A DNA stretch of 64,000 nt from Heliopora coerulea (GCA_030142905.1 JASJOG010000159.1:434001-498000), one strand, 5' to 3'. Shown: positions 45,301 through 58,147, numbered from the stretch's first letter. Notes: generated from the letters alone by a model not told the origin. Made by a program: numbers and translations.

Positions 45301-48080
45301 TAAACTGTAGCCTGGAACTTATAACCTTTCAATTTTAGGGCAATACTCTCATAGTGGAGCCTAGCCATCTATTAAAGGCATATCGTTAAGTGGACCACCG
45401 CTCCCACGACTCAGCCAGTCAGTACTACAAAATTTGTTTCAAAATCGTTGCTCTGTCAAGTGAATTACTGAGCACTATAGAAATAACGGCCTTCCATTCC
45501 TCTGTCATTATTATAGACTAACAGAATACTGCTCTGTTTTAAACTCAGTACCATTTGTTGTTTAGACGACGGCTCAAACAACTGAGCTTATCAACGCCGC
45601 CGTTGATTCATCAGTTAATTCCCTGTTGACTGGGCTGGTTAACACGATGGAACTATCAACCTTTTTGGGCTAGAATAGCATAAATGACAGAAAGACGTAC
45701 CTTATATCCATTGATTACTGCTCCGCAAATGAGCAGGTCAACATTACGAAATCTACCAGCTTTTCATCCAAATGAATGGGCCTGTTAATTACCTTGAAAT
45801 TAAACTTTCATTTCCAGGACAGTGTTCGAACGGCCAACCCTTCACCAACTTTGAGCTCAATCTTTCGGTGAATGAGATTCACCCCCTTGAAGCTGAATGA
45901 GGTACCAACGTAGAATTAACAATTCATTGGTTCGTAGGACGGTTACTTCCTGGCCTGTACAATCGTGAACCTAGAGGTAAAGACCTTCAATTACCAGGTC
46001 AGTGGTTGCGAGAATAGCAGATCCCGCACCACGTTCGGAAAGTCATGTACCTTTTGTTGTACAAGCTGCAGTTATGACAACTTAACCCGACAGCACAAGG
46101 GAATTAATTTAATGTTTCGTGTGCCAATGGTCGAATAATTGGCCATACGAGCTGCGAGGAACCGACAATCTTTCCATTTTTAGTTTAGTATTATGGAAGT
46201 GGAAGCTGCCCGTCAACGATCGAGGTACATTCCTTTGGACATGGAACAGCTCTAACTATTGCTTGACTCAGCACAGCAGAATTGACAACTTCTTTCAAGG
46301 CGAACACATTATTTGGGTCTAGGAATTGACATTCAATTAGTTTGTCAGTATTTGAACAGCGGATCACCCGGCTTTACCACTTTGAAAGGCGTATCTTTTG
46401 TTGCAGACTAAGAGGCTAGTCAATAGGAATAGTCAGAACTACAAACTTGTCTCATTGGTTAAAATGAAAATGCCTTTCTAAAAGAAGGGAGTTGTTTGCT
46501 GGAACGTATTTCCGTATCCACGTCCGTTCTCAAACAGCAGAACTTGAACCATCTTCGAATGTGGAAACTTTCCCTACATAGAATAAAGTTCCGACTACTA
46601 AATCTTCCTGCACTGCTTAATGAACAGCCCATTGTTCTAGGAGTTAATTCCGTGATGCCTGGTTCACAGATATCCATGGAACCATAACAGCTTTCTGTTT
46701 ATAGGCTGACTCCAAATAATTAAGCTTTCAACTATTTCCAATGTGCTACCTTTAGCTGCACAGATCACAGCTCCAGCATTTGAGTGAGTCAGCACTGCTG
46801 GACTATTGAGTCAGGCTTCCAGAAACTAACAGACTATTTCTGCATTAACGGTGGAAATGTGAAGCCTGTATCACCATGGAGCGTGCTATCTAATTCCTAG
46901 GAAGGACAACTTGATAACTGATTTACGGCAGACTTAACCCATTGTTTCAAAGGCCAGTGCTTTGGTAGTAGTCACGTTTACATAACTAACATACCATCCT
47001 TTCTTTTTACTAGGTAAATGCTCAAATCAATGGAACTTGTAACAACTTCCAATTTGGAATGAGAACAAGTGCTGTGGTTCATTGGTCGTCTCACTTTACC
47101 CCGAGCTGGGATGCTGAGGTTTCGATCTCTGGTCACACTACTGCCGAAGGTCGTAATATACAGGGACAGCGGAGCCCGGGGGGCTGCAGGGGCTGTAGCC
47201 CCCCACTTTTTTCCAAATGTAATGTTGAAACAACTACGCTTTAAAACACTTGTTGTGCAATTTCCCAGAGAAGCATACAAAATGTTGTATTTTTATCTCA
47301 AGCCCCCCACTCGTAATTCCGCTCCGCCGTCCCTTATATAACTGAACGGGAATTGTAATAATCTTTGTAGTATTTATTTTTTTAATATCTCCACAAAAAT
47401 TAACGATAATACAATTTGGGCACCCCCTTATTTTCGTGTTTAGGGTTGCCATTTCCTTTTAACTATGTCAATCCTGTGAATTCAGCAACCCTCTACGTCT
47501 TGGGGTCTAACCATCTCTGAACAAAAAGCCTCTTCTGTTGCACAATCTACAGCTCAACAAACTGATTCCGTCAGCGCAACTAGCATTAAACTGGATAGTA
47601 AAACCATGGGAGGGACAAAATTTTTATTTTTCAGTAATCAAAAAAAGAAGCCACTTTTCAAGCCATCTTTCGTTGAATAAAGTAATCATACCACTACTTA
47701 TTTTGTTCATTGTTACACTCAACAGTATGACTTTTCCAGTCAGAGCAAATCAAGTTCCCCCATTGGAACGTGTATCTTTCCACAAACATTTTACCATGCT
47801 TATTTGTAAAGAGCTTTTTTTTAACAGTTTATTCGCTTTTACGTAGTAATACGTGATAGAATTCATGAGACTTCAACAGTCCAGATACAATCTGTTACAA
47901 TATTTTTCGTCACGTTTCTAGAGAGAAACTGAACGACACTCGTGTAGCTTAACAACAGGAAATAAGGAGTTGTGGAACTATCAATTCGCCAGTACCCTAA
48001 TCAGTAGGTAAGTCTAAACCAAGAAGCTTCATTTGCTTCCTATAATGATACGTCGGTTAACTGAGCTTACGGGGCTGTAT
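42350..48080. repeat. Old, highly diverged satellite with ~165-bp period
   Basis: Recurring phrases occur in fixed order: AGTCAGCANNATGGAANTAAC, then CCTTTCATTTCTGGNCAATATTCGAAT, then GCACCATCTTCGAA.GTGGTACC, then TTGTTGTACAGAC, then AACTCTNACAACTGAGC, then CAGAATTAACCCATTG and TTTCATAAACCA. Anchor positions for the ATGGAA phrase in the clearest part are about 45154, 45310, 45476, 45646, 45792, 45965 and 46152, giving spacings of 146-187 bp. Short open frames within it are not genes. At least one DNA element has inserted (47162-47334). The far edges are uncertain by a few hundred bases. Confidence 0.75.
47162..47334. mobile_element. MITE with AGGGACRGCGGAGC terminal inverted repeats
   Basis: AGGGACAGCGGAGC at 47162-47175 and GCTCCGCCGTCCCT at 47321-47334 are inverted repeats with one mismatch. 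Inside each end lie GGGGGGCTGCAGGGGCTG and AGCCCCCCAC. It is flanked by AT-rich ATATA steps. The insertion sits within the old satellite and carries no coding capacity. Confidence 0.7.
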
Positions 48081-50889
48081 AGTACATTCTTCATATTTCA
48101 CTTTCATGTACCATTTTCATGTACTTCAAGTCTTCAAATCAATGGTTGTCCAACCCACCGCAGGCCATTCAATCTTTACCCAATTCAAAGATTGTTTTTT
48201 CTAGAAATTCATTCTGGCTAACTGTAGATAATTTTTATTTTGAGGGTGACGTCAACGTGTTAAAAGTTGAAACTATTTGGTGACCAAGTACGTTTTGATC
48301 TCTTTTTAGGACCGATCTACCAGTCGTAAGCATATTCATATTTCCTGAGCCAAGTCCATTTCTGTCAGGACTTCAAATTTTATGTTTGGGTCTTCTAGAA
48401 AGACGATCTTCCAGCACTAGCCATTTTTAATCTCTTTCTCATGACTTTCTTGGTGTTTTTATTAATCCATTATGTTTCCTGCAGATGTTTAAACAAGGTT
48501 CTTATGCCTCCGACATATTCTACCTTTCAGCCATATTTCAATTTCACCATGTTCTTTGATCAATATTACTTTATTTGCCATTCAATACTCACTGTTGCAC
48601 GATTGCAAATATTTATTTCAACATTACGCCCGTTATTTTTCTGTTTCAGCTTTATACTAAATATTTTCTATTTCAGCGTTATTGCAAATGTTTTTTGTCT
48701 CAGCATCGTAGCAAATATTTTTAATTTTAGGATTATAGCAGTCAAAGTAGTATTTTGTTGGACTATTTTAATGGTTTCTTCATTTTGTGCGTTTGTTTTA
48801 GTTGCAGCCGTAAATTGATATTTGCTGTGTATTTTAGACCTTCTCGGTGATATTGTCTATAATTCATATTTTTGCTGACAAATGATTGTATTATCGCATT
48901 CATTTCTAGCTTTCCATTTGGCACGAATTTCTTTTCATGTAATTGTATCTCCGTCATTTTTAAACTGATTTAATTGGAAATAGTATTTGTATTGCTTTTA
49001 ATTTTTTCCAAGTTTTTTATCTTTTCAGTATATTTGTTTTTATTGCATTTGTTTTATCGTTCATCATGTGCTCATGTAGGACATTTAAAGCAATCTCTGT
49101 CATGATAAGCCAACAAGCTATTTATGACAATGTTTTTCTAATGCACGTGTAACTGTCATTGTTATTCACCATTAACATTCTCTGTTTTTTTGTCAACGTT
49201 TTGCTCATGAACTATTTCGAATTTTGTTGCTCTAGTTTATGCTTAGTTAGATTATCAAATGTTCTAAGTAATCATTTGTTCTCTCTCAGCACTAATCCGT
49301 TATTTTTACTTCATGTTTAGTAGTTTTCTTTGATTAGCTTGTAACTTTTTAGCAAAGTTTTTCTTCTTCTTTAATTTATGACTCTAATCGTGTTGTTTCG
49401 TTTTCAGCATTAATAAATTCCTTTCTTAAGGGCATTTTTTTCTATGATCTTGAATTATTCATGTTTACTTTTATAACATACCTTACGATAATCCATTGTG
49501 GGCACTTAAAACCTAATTCAATAAATGCAGCTTTATTAGTATATAGCCAACGAGGTTTTCGATGCACAAACTTGAACTAAAATATCAGAATGTTTTTGAT
49601 GTATAACGTCAGTCACCCGTAAAAAGAGAAATATTTAATTCTTGGTGTTAAATGTATTGTGTTGTTTATATCGAACGGGTATTCGATCAACTTCATCTCC
49701 CTTGTTTATCGACTGGTGATACTATTATTACTAGATTTCATACAATATCCATACTTTTTGTCACATTCTAATTCTTTTGCATAATACTCTGTATTGTACG
49801 TGATACCCTCACTATAGTGTATATTATATACTTATAGTATACTAACCATTTTCCCTTTTCCTTGTTGTATTTTCAAGTGACATTATTCAGGGGTCATATC
49901 CTTGATTGTTATTCTATTTTGGAAACCATTTAGCGACCTCCCCGGTATCTACCTTATCCTGAATCACTGGCAGCTGATTCCATTATTTTACATGTTGTCT
50001 CCAAATTGTTACGTTGTGTTTGGTTCCCATTGATGACTTTGGTGCTAGTCACACCCACGTCTTGCTGTACTGCTTGGTATCATCGGTATATTCGTGGTTG
50101 TAATTACCAATGCTGAGCCCAGATGTCATTCGATTATGTTGAGATGCTGATGGTTCCGTTAAGTGAACCCATGCTTTTACCGGTATATTTTGTGTTTGAG
50201 GTAACGCTGAGCCCTTTGTCATCAGCTTTTGTTCATCTGAAGGTCTCGTTATTTTTGCTGATATACTGACATGAGTACTGTCAGCTTTACATGAGCGCAG
50301 GTGTTTCATTGTGCCTTCGTTTCCCACGGATATATTCCATGCTGTCATTGTGTATATCATAGTTAACGCGTGCCGAGTTTGCCGTTGAAATGTCTAAAAT
50401 ACCAGCGGGGAGATTACCCGGTCTATATGCTTCGCAACTGGTATACTGCGTTTGAGCTGCCGATGAATGTCCCTCCACCGGTGAATGTCCCTCTACCGGT
50501 TACGACACCCTTCAAATAGCGATGATAAAGCCAAGCACTCGGTTGTCGGTCGGCACTTTATCACCTCTAGTGCGAAAGTCTTGATGTTAAAGGTCGACAC
50601 TTGGCAACTACTGAAAGCCTGGATGCTAATTTCTCTAGGAAGCACCAATCAATTTATCCTTACTTTTGAAGTTTAGATCTACTTTCGTGTTGTTTCTTTA
50701 ATGTTTTCCTACGCTACATTCTATTCTCGATAACGATTGCTTTAATTTCACCACGTCAAGTTTCAGTATTTTGTCCAAACAAACTTTCCTTTTCTGGAGC
50801 ATTTTCCGTTTTTTTTACATAGCTATTAAATGTATATCGACTCACATATTGTGACAGTTATGATTTTTTTCAAGCCCTAATAAGTAAAG
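48081..50889. other. AT-rich region, no gene recognised
   Basis: Strongly T-rich on the + strand. A hydrophobic open frame at 48441-48818 results from T-rich sequence including a minisatellite and is not called. Around 50080-50345 phrases such as CGGTATATT and GCTGAGCCC recur at about 80-95 bp, suggesting another old tandem array. Confidence 0.4.
48640..48755. repeat. ~28-bp degenerate minisatellite
   Basis: Units of the form TTTCAGC.TTAT.CAAATATTTT, for example at about 48645, 48673 and 48701. Confidence 0.5.
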
Positions 50890-53800
50890 TAAAAAGTAAA
50901 ATAAAGGGGTTAACCCATGGATTTTGACCAATCTCAAACTTTCTAAATAACTTTAAAATATGAATGTCTAGCCTATATAACTTAGTTATGGACTGATTTG
51001 AATCACTTGAGGTTGAACGTTTGTTGAAGTTTGAAGGTCGAAAAATTTCACGAAAATGTAAAGGGCTTAACCCATGGTTTTTGGCGATTTTCCAACCAAT
51101 TTCCAACTTTTGAAAGAAGCTCAAAATATTAGAGTTTGGCCAAAATAATTTAATTTTGACCTGATTTGAGTCATTTTAGACCAAAATTGAGCTTAATTTT
51201 GAAGTTCAAAAATTCGGCCGAAAGGTTAAGAGGTTAACCCATGATCTTTGACAATTTTTTGATAAAATTGCCAAATTTACAAATAAGCCCAAAATATGAA
51301 AGTTTAGTCCAAACAATTTACTTTTGCACTGATTACAGTCGTTTCGAAGTAACATCAAAATATTAGAGTATGGCCCAAACAATCTAATTTTCCCTGATTT
51401 GATTCGTTTTAGACAAAAAAAAGAGCATAATTTTAAAGGCCAAAATTTTCACCAAAAAGTAAAGGGGTTAACCTTTGGTTTTTGACGATTTTTCGGCCAA
51501 TTTTGATCTTTTGAAATAAACTCAGGATATCAGAGTTAAGGTCAAATAATTTAATTTTCCGCTCATTTAAGTCATTATTGATTAAAATTGAGCTTAATTT
51601 TGAAGGTCAAAAATTTCACCAAAAAGTAAAGGGGTTAACCTGTAGTTTTGGACGATATTTCTGCCAATTTCAAACTTTCGAAATAAGCTCAAGAATTGAA
51701 AGTTTATTGCATAGAATTTAGTTTTACAGTTATTTGAATGATTTTTGGGTGAACTTATATTGACGTTTTAAAGTGCAAAAATGTTACCAAAAAGTAAATG
51801 GGTTAAGCTTTGGATTTTGACAATTTTTTGACCAATTTCAAACTTTCGAAATAAGGTGAAAACATGAAAGTTTATTGGATAGAATTTAGATTTGCCATGA
51901 TCTGAGTAATTTTTGGGGAATTGTTAAACATTTAAGGTCAAAAAATTTGACTAAAAAGTAAAGGGTTTAACCTTTGGTTTTTGGCGATTTTTAGGCCAGT
52001 TTTAAACTATTGAAGTAATCTCAGAATATTAGACTAAAGGCCAAATAATTTAATTTTCCCCTCATTTAAGTCATTTGTGATGAAAATTGAACTTAATTTT
52101 GATGGTCAAAAATTTTATCAAAAAGTAAAGGGGTTAACCTTTAGTTTTGACGATTTTTCGGGCAATTTCAAACTTTCGATATAAGCTCAAAATATAAAAG
52201 TTTATTGCATAGAATTTAGTTTTACAATTATTTGAGTGATTTTTGGGCGAAATTATATTGACGTTTTAAAGTGCAAAAATGTGGCCAAAAAGTGAAGGGG
52301 GGTTAACCTTTGGTTTTTGACAATTTTTTGATCAATTTTAAAATTTCGAAATAAGGTGAAGACATGAAAGTTTATTGAATAGAAATTACCTTCGCAGTGA
52401 TTTGAGTGATTTTTGGGGGAATTATGTCGAACATTTGCTGCCGAAAAATTTGACCAAAAAGTAAAGGGGGTTAACCTTTGGTTTTTGAAGATTTTTCGGT
52501 TAATTTTAAACTTTTGAAATAATCTCAGAATATTAGACTAAAGGCCAAATGACTTAATTTTCTCCTCATTAATTAATTTTTGACGAAAATGAGTATAATT
52601 TTGAAGGACGAAAATTTCACCTAAAAACAAAGAGGTTAACCTTTGGTTTTTGGCGATTTTTCGGCCAATTTTAAACTTTTGAAATGATCCCAGAATATTA
52701 AAGTCAGGGCCAAATTATTTAATATTCTGCTCATTTAAATCATTTTAGATGAAAATTTAGCTTAATGTTTAAGGTCGAAAATTTCACCAAAATGTAAAAA
52801 GGGTTAACCTTTAGTTTTGGGCGATATTTCGGCCAATTTCAAACTTTCGAAATAAGCTGAACATATGAAAGTATATTGGATAGAATGTAGTTTTACAGTG
52901 ATTTGAGTGATTTTTGGGTGAAATTATATTGAAATTTTAAAGTGGAAAGACGTGACCAAAAAGTAAAGGGGTTAACCTTTGGTTTTTGACGATTTTTTGA
53001 CAAATTTTAAGCTATTGAAATAATCTCAGAATATTAGACTGAAGGCGAAATGATTTAATTGTCCCCTCATTTAAGTCATTTGTGATGAAAATTTAGCTTA
53101 CTTTTGATGGTCAAAAATTTTACGAAAAAGTAAAGGGGTTAACCTTTAGTTTTGGACGATATTTCATCCAATTTTAAACTTTCGAAATAAGCTCAAAACA
53201 TTAAAATTTATCGCATAGAATTTAGTTTTGCAGTGATTTGAGTGATTTTTGGGTGAAATTATATTGAATTTTTAAGGTGGAAAAATGTGTTCAAAAAGGA
53301 AAAGGGTTAATCTTTGGTTTTTGACGATTTTTTTAGGAATTTGGAACTTTCGATATAAGATTAAAACATGAAAGTTTATTGGATGGAATATAACTTTGCG
53401 GTGATTTTAGTCATTTTTTTGGGAATTACGTTGAATATTTTGTGGAAAAATTCGAGCAAAAAGTAGAGGGGCTAACCTTTGGTTTTTGACGATTTTTTGA
53501 TAAATTTCAAACTTTCAACATATGCTCAGAATGATGAGCAATGGGTGCCAGTGTAGGTAGTCGAGGATAACAAGATGCGATAACTTTGGGTGAAGCAACT
53601 ACCTGAAATATACGAAAAGAAACTTCGACGTTTCGAGCGAAGGCCCTTCGTAGGGAAGTTAGAAGTGCCTTCGCTCGAAACATCGAAGTTTCTTTTTGTG
53701 TATTTCAGGTAGTTGCTTCACCCAAAGTTATCGCATATGGTCAGAATATTAGAGTTAGGGCCAAATAATTTAATTTCCCCCTCATTTAAGTCATTTTTGA

Positions 53801-54360
53801 TGAAAATTGAGCTTAATTTTGAACGTCTAAAACTTGGCCAAAAAGTAAAGGTGTTAACCTTTGGTTTTCGACGATTTTTATTGTCAATTACGAACTTTCG
53901 AAATAAGCTCAAAATATGAAAATTTATTGCATAGAATTTAGTTTTACAGTGATTTGAGCAGTTTTTGGGCGAAATTGTGTTGAATATTTTATAAAGGGGT
54001 TAACCTTTGGTTATTGACGATTTTTCGACGAATTTCAAACTTTTGAAATAAGCTGAAAATATGAGTGTGGCTCAAATAATTTAATTTTTTGGACTGGTTA
54101 CATTAGTTTTAGGACAAAATTTAGCTTAATTTTCAAGGAAGGAAATTTCGCCAAATAGTAATGTGATTAACCCATGGTTTTTGATAATTTTTGACCAATT
54201 TTAAACTTTTGAAATAGCGTCAAAATATGAGTGTGTTCGAAATAATTTAATTTTGCACTGATTACAGTAAGATAAAATTAAGTTGAATTTTGAAGGTCGA
54301 AAAATTCCCCAAAAAGTAAAGGGCTTAAACCATGGTTTTTGATGATTTTTCGACCATTCT
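50890..54360. repeat. Satellite array with ~167-bp period
   Basis: About twenty units each contain AAAGTAAAGGGGTTAACC, TTTGGTTTTTGACGATTTTT, CCAATTTNAAACTTTNGAAATAA, and GAAGGTCAAAAATTTCACC. Positions of the GGGGTTAACC phrase include 51461, 51627, 51797, 51959, 52127, 52296, 52462, 52629, 52797, 52965, 53133, 53299 and 53466, giving a period of 162-170 bp. Two alternating subtypes are visible (TTAATTTTCCCCTCATTTAAG and AATTTAGTTTTACAGTGATTTG), pointing to a higher-order dimer in places. It is far better preserved than the array at 42350. It is AT-rich with no coding role. Confidence 0.95.
53575..53736. mobile_element. Inverted element inside the satellite, built from two Penelope-like ends
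   Basis: ATGCGATAACTTTGGGTGAAG and its complement bound a 162-bp near-palindrome. Each arm carries CCTTCGCTCGAAACRTCG (53626-53653 on minus and 53666-53685 on plus), like the hammerhead-type GAAACGTC end of Penelope-like elements; in the minus arm GGGC-CTTC-GCTC can form stem II. The satellite phrase ATATGSTCAGAAT occurs on both sides (about 53520 and 53735), consistent with a target duplication. Confidence 0.7.
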
Positions 54361-54620
54361 CAAATTATATAAGTATATATATTTTTATATATAATTATAA
54401 ATTTTACATATGAAAACGATATAAGAATAGAATATTACCTGTATATAAAATTTAAAATTTATAAAAAGTATCTATACATCGATATATATATATAAAATTC
54501 GGGGAACCTCTAAAACATATTTATATATTCTATAAACATAGAAGAATATATATAGAATATATATATTCCATAAACATAGAATACATATTAACTCACTATC
54601 GCACACGTATGCATATCCAC

Positions 54621-54669
<49 letters not shown>

Positions 54670-54670
54670 G
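54361..54670. repeat. AT-rich simple sequence ending in (TA)n
   Basis: TATATA-rich sequence borders the satellite; a pure TA run lies at about 54627-54665. Confidence 0.9.
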
Positions 54671-55879
54671 ATATATTCGAAGTGAAGACTCCTTCTAAGT
54701 GAAGATTCAAAATTAAGACAAACTAAGCTTACTATCTATTTGACGCGCAGAACGCTGTGTTTCTAAAAGTAAAAGCAAGGGCAATAAGTATTTTTCTTGA
54801 ACAAAACACATAAAAGACAGTAGACAAAACACACGGTCAGTAAACCTTTATGGTTTGCTGGGGTATTTTTAAAATTTTTTTTTTAAATTAGCTTTTTAGA
54901 GAAACATTTTGGAAATGCCCATTTTGATATATTTTAAATTCTTTATTAGATCACTTTACAGTGGTGCAACCAAGAATTTCAAGGGCAAAGGTTGGAGGGT
55001 AGTATCAAGGCGCTGTGTGGACGACTAGTCATTTCAAAAGCAATAGACTGACACGAGTTTTGGCATTGGGCGGAAAAAGCTTGTTGTTAGGTTTTCCCAC
55101 AATAAAGGCAGAGGTTGTAACGCCCCAACCTCCTCTAGCTGCGCGTCTGCTTTGTTTGGTTGAGAAAAGTCTTCTATTTAAACCATGTTTGATTTCTTCG
55201 ATTCTCTTTAGATCCAGTGCTGGATGTAACCAGTCAAACGTAGCCACCTGCTTTCCAAAGTTCTAAAGTAAACAATACATAAAAAAAATGACCACAAGTG
55301 TTATTGTGCTTTGGTTATGGAGTATGTAATGGTGACCTCGCATTTTAGTGTGATTTGTGTCTGTATTGTGTGGTTGTATTGCAGGGATCAGTTACTTAAT
55401 TTCATATGCATGAAGTGTGGTTCAGCTTTGCCATTCGAAGCTTGTGGTTGGGTACTTCTTGTCTAAAATCCTCATAATTTGGTATCCATATTTTAGAATG
55501 AAACTCTTAGTCCCATAGTCAGCTTCGTTTGGTAAAATTTGTAATATCTAGAGCCTGAAGCCTTACACCTAGGGAATAAATGAAAATAAAATGTAAAAGT
55601 GAGTAAATGAATGCGGTCACCTCTACAGGTTGTTTTTTGGATGCACTTTTCCTTTAAAGTTTCAGAACAGTGCCCTATAGTAAAGAGTGGATTCAGAGCG
55701 TCGTTATAATAGGTTTTGGATAATACTTGAGACGGAGACCTTCACCGTTGAGATCCTCATTGATAGGATTGAAATTCATGAATCATAAGTTAACTCCATC
55801 TTTAATTTAAAAGCATAACAAATAATTATAAAAATTCAAAATTGGTATTAATAATTGGTAATAATAGCATACTTTGAAA
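54671..55879. other. No gene recognised
   Basis: Short chance open frames only (83 codons at 55015-55266 on + with no recognisable content). Confidence 0.35.
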
Positions 55880-55889
55880 TTTCATGATT

Positions 55890-56040
55890 AACTGCTAAAG
55901 TCAACTAGAAAAGGTTACTCGAGCGGGATTGGAACTCGCATAGTCGGGTTTCCGTACTGCTGCTCTGCCAGGTGAGCTATCCGGAAAACCAACTGAAAAT
56001 GCGAGTTCTAATTCCGCTCAAATCAACGTTTCTAGTTGAC
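55890..56040 (-). mobile_element. tRNA-derived SINE copy on minus, partly rearranged
   Basis: The head 55917-55985 on minus has A box TAGCTCACCTGGCAGAGC and B box GAGTTCCAATCCCG. A second partial B-box half lies at 55999-56018 in the opposite orientation, followed by TTTCTAGTTGACTTTAGTAG, so parts of two inverted copies are fused as at 29567-30175. Confidence 0.65.
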
Positions 56041-56054
56041 TTTAGTAGTGTAGG

Positions 56055-56153
56055 TTAACTCTTTCTCAGTGGGATAAGACTTCCATTATTTTACTCTGAC
56101 TAACGCCAGACGATATTTCGCGTCAAATTATGAACTCCCGCGCAAAGAATTAA
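56055..56153 (+). mobile_element. ~100-bp MITE family, copy 8
   Basis: TTAACTCTTTCTCAGTGGGA start, ATTTTACTCTGACTAACGCCAG interior and CTCCCGCGCAAAGAATTAA end. It lies directly beside the SINE tail. Confidence 0.7.
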
Positions 56154-57907
56154 TCTTGAAATTTCTCTTCACTTTCTCCTGAGGATGTTTCTGAAATAGC
56201 ATGGTTTCTTCAAGCTATTCACGTACTCGTGAGTTTTTGAAAGACATCAAATGTCACTCGTCCTTTTGGACGCTAGCTATTTTGAAAGCCTTTGAAAAAC
56301 AAACTCCTGTGTGTTTTTTACAAAATTGCACTCAAAACCATGTTACTTCGTATACCAAAAGAGAATCATCACTCCAAGAACAATTTTAACATTTACAGTT
56401 TGTCTGCCACTTCCACATTTGAACCTGCTCCGCATTCCACCATTTTAACCCACGCAACGCCAAGGAAAGTAAAGCTGAGACTTACGACGGTGGGTTGGTC
56501 ACAATGCTAAAATCGTTTGTTCTATGGCATTCCAACATTCACACGGCATACTTGAGAGACTGGACCCAAAGGTTTCTATGGGACATTGGTACATAATACC
56601 AAATGTGTATTGCGTCGAACATGGTGATGTTCCCTTGAAAGTCAACAGAAAGACAGAAAGGCTTGACCACGTCTCTTTCAATTAATTTGCTTTGAGGCCT
56701 CTTAAAACCTGAAAACGTAACAAACGAAAAGCATAATGCAAAGTGACATGAACAAAGCTCACTGGGGGCGACACGGCCGAGGGTGGGTGGTTAGGAAGGA
56801 GGGTGGGTGGGTGTGGCGCCATGTAGTGCTGGTTCAATACCAGTCACGGCTTGACGGAAATGTATCTCGAAGTGATCGATAGCCCAGACCAGGTTTCCAT
56901 TCCAGTGACGTTGCATGCAAGTTCAAGGAACAAAAGTTTGAGTTTTACAGAATACTGGAGAGTTCTTTCCGCATAGATCGAAGCCCGTGTAGCTTATTTT
57001 GTGACATGCGTTCTCCAAGTACTTCTGGACATTTGATCGTGGATGAAGAAAATTATGGACTTTTACACTGTACCTTTATAGTGAACAGAAATAAAAAGAA
57101 AATAATGTAAAAGTGGCAATGAAAATAACATTTATTATATTCCACATGGCTCAGTTTCCTTTATTCTTTTGGGGCGAATTTATTCTACAGCCCCGGTCAA
57201 TTAACTGTCTAAAAGGCTGGTGGCAATCTCTATCAGTAAACAGGGAATATGAAGCCATAAACAATGAAGGAAAATAATTGTATAACAATAAATTCACATT
57301 CCCCTCTAATATTCCCCTCAAATATTCCACTGTAATATTCCCCGCACCACTCTTATCTTCCTTCTAATTTAAAAAAAGTGAGGAACACCAAGTACACTTC
57401 AACAATACACATTTCAGCAACTCTTATAAACAGGTGTAAAACACCTCACATTTTAAATACAACTGAGCAGTTGCTTATATTGAAAGCATATGACTTAGCT
57501 TGGGAAACGTTGTCGTCTACCTTAAATTCCTTTGTTGCTGGCCATTCATGAAGCAGTCTTTGCTTCTTTGTAACGGACTCTTTATCTTTTCAACTAACCC
57601 TTTGGTAGGTATGAAGAGAACTTATATAGTTATGACTTGTTCAGTCGGATTCGATCCGACACTAATTTTGTGCTCAAAAAATCTCGTCCGACTCACCACT
57701 CATGTTTACCAAGTTCTAGCATGTTAAAACAACCGAACTAATGACTTTGCAATTTTAATATACTTCTTCAAAATCCCACTACGGATGTTCGTACCTCTAT
57801 TGTATTATTTCAGCGCTTTAGATGCACATTCCGAAAGATCCTCAGAACAAAAGCATCTCTTTGTGCAATTGTCTCTCCAATCAACCTCGTTCATGTGGAA
57901 TGTAAGT
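56154..57907. other. No gene recognised; G-rich tract
   Basis: A GGGTGG-rich stretch at 56780-56813 is followed by GTTCAATACCAG, which could be a decayed tRNA-like B box. The rest is without recognisable features. Confidence 0.35.
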
Positions 57908-58147
57908 AAAGCCTAGTTAGCATAAATATAAGCATAAGTACAAAACAAAGGAATGAAGTCAAGCCGACGACATAAGGATCTTCGTAATCATAAGCATACG
58001 ATCATAGTCCAAACATAAGCCAAGAGCCGAACAAAAGATGAAACAAAGAAAAATTCTTGTTGTTTTATCTTTGCAAGTCCCTGAGAAGACATCATGCTTT
58101 GTTTTCGTTTTAACATTATGCTTATGTCGCTCGTGTGAACCAGGCTT
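57908..58147 (-). mobile_element. MITE with CCTGGTTCACACGAGCGACATAAG ends, copy 1
   Basis: The right end, read on minus, is AGCCTGGTTCACACGAGCG then ACATAAGCATAA. The left end is GCCTAGTTAGCATAAATATAAG. Interior phrases (GACTTGCAAAGATAAAAC and CAAGAATTTTT) are shared in opposite orientation with the element at 58302-58692. No coding capacity. Confidence 0.65.

Noticed and set aside
48441..48818. 125-codon hydrophobic open frame resembling a membrane protein
   Set aside because: The region is T-rich and partly a 28-bp minisatellite; T-rich DNA gives Phe/Leu/Ile-rich frames by chance.
50890..54360. GGGGTTAACC boxes as telomere-like repeats
   Set aside because: They occur once per ~167-bp unit and not as tandem TTAGGG-type repeats.
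42350..54360. CRISPR-like regular repeats
   Set aside because: Units are contiguous, ~165 bp, with no short identical repeats and unique spacers; the genome is eukaryotic.
57640..57680. TCGGATTCGATCCGA as a tRNA B box
   Set aside because: No A box at a suitable distance on either strand; it is a short palindrome.
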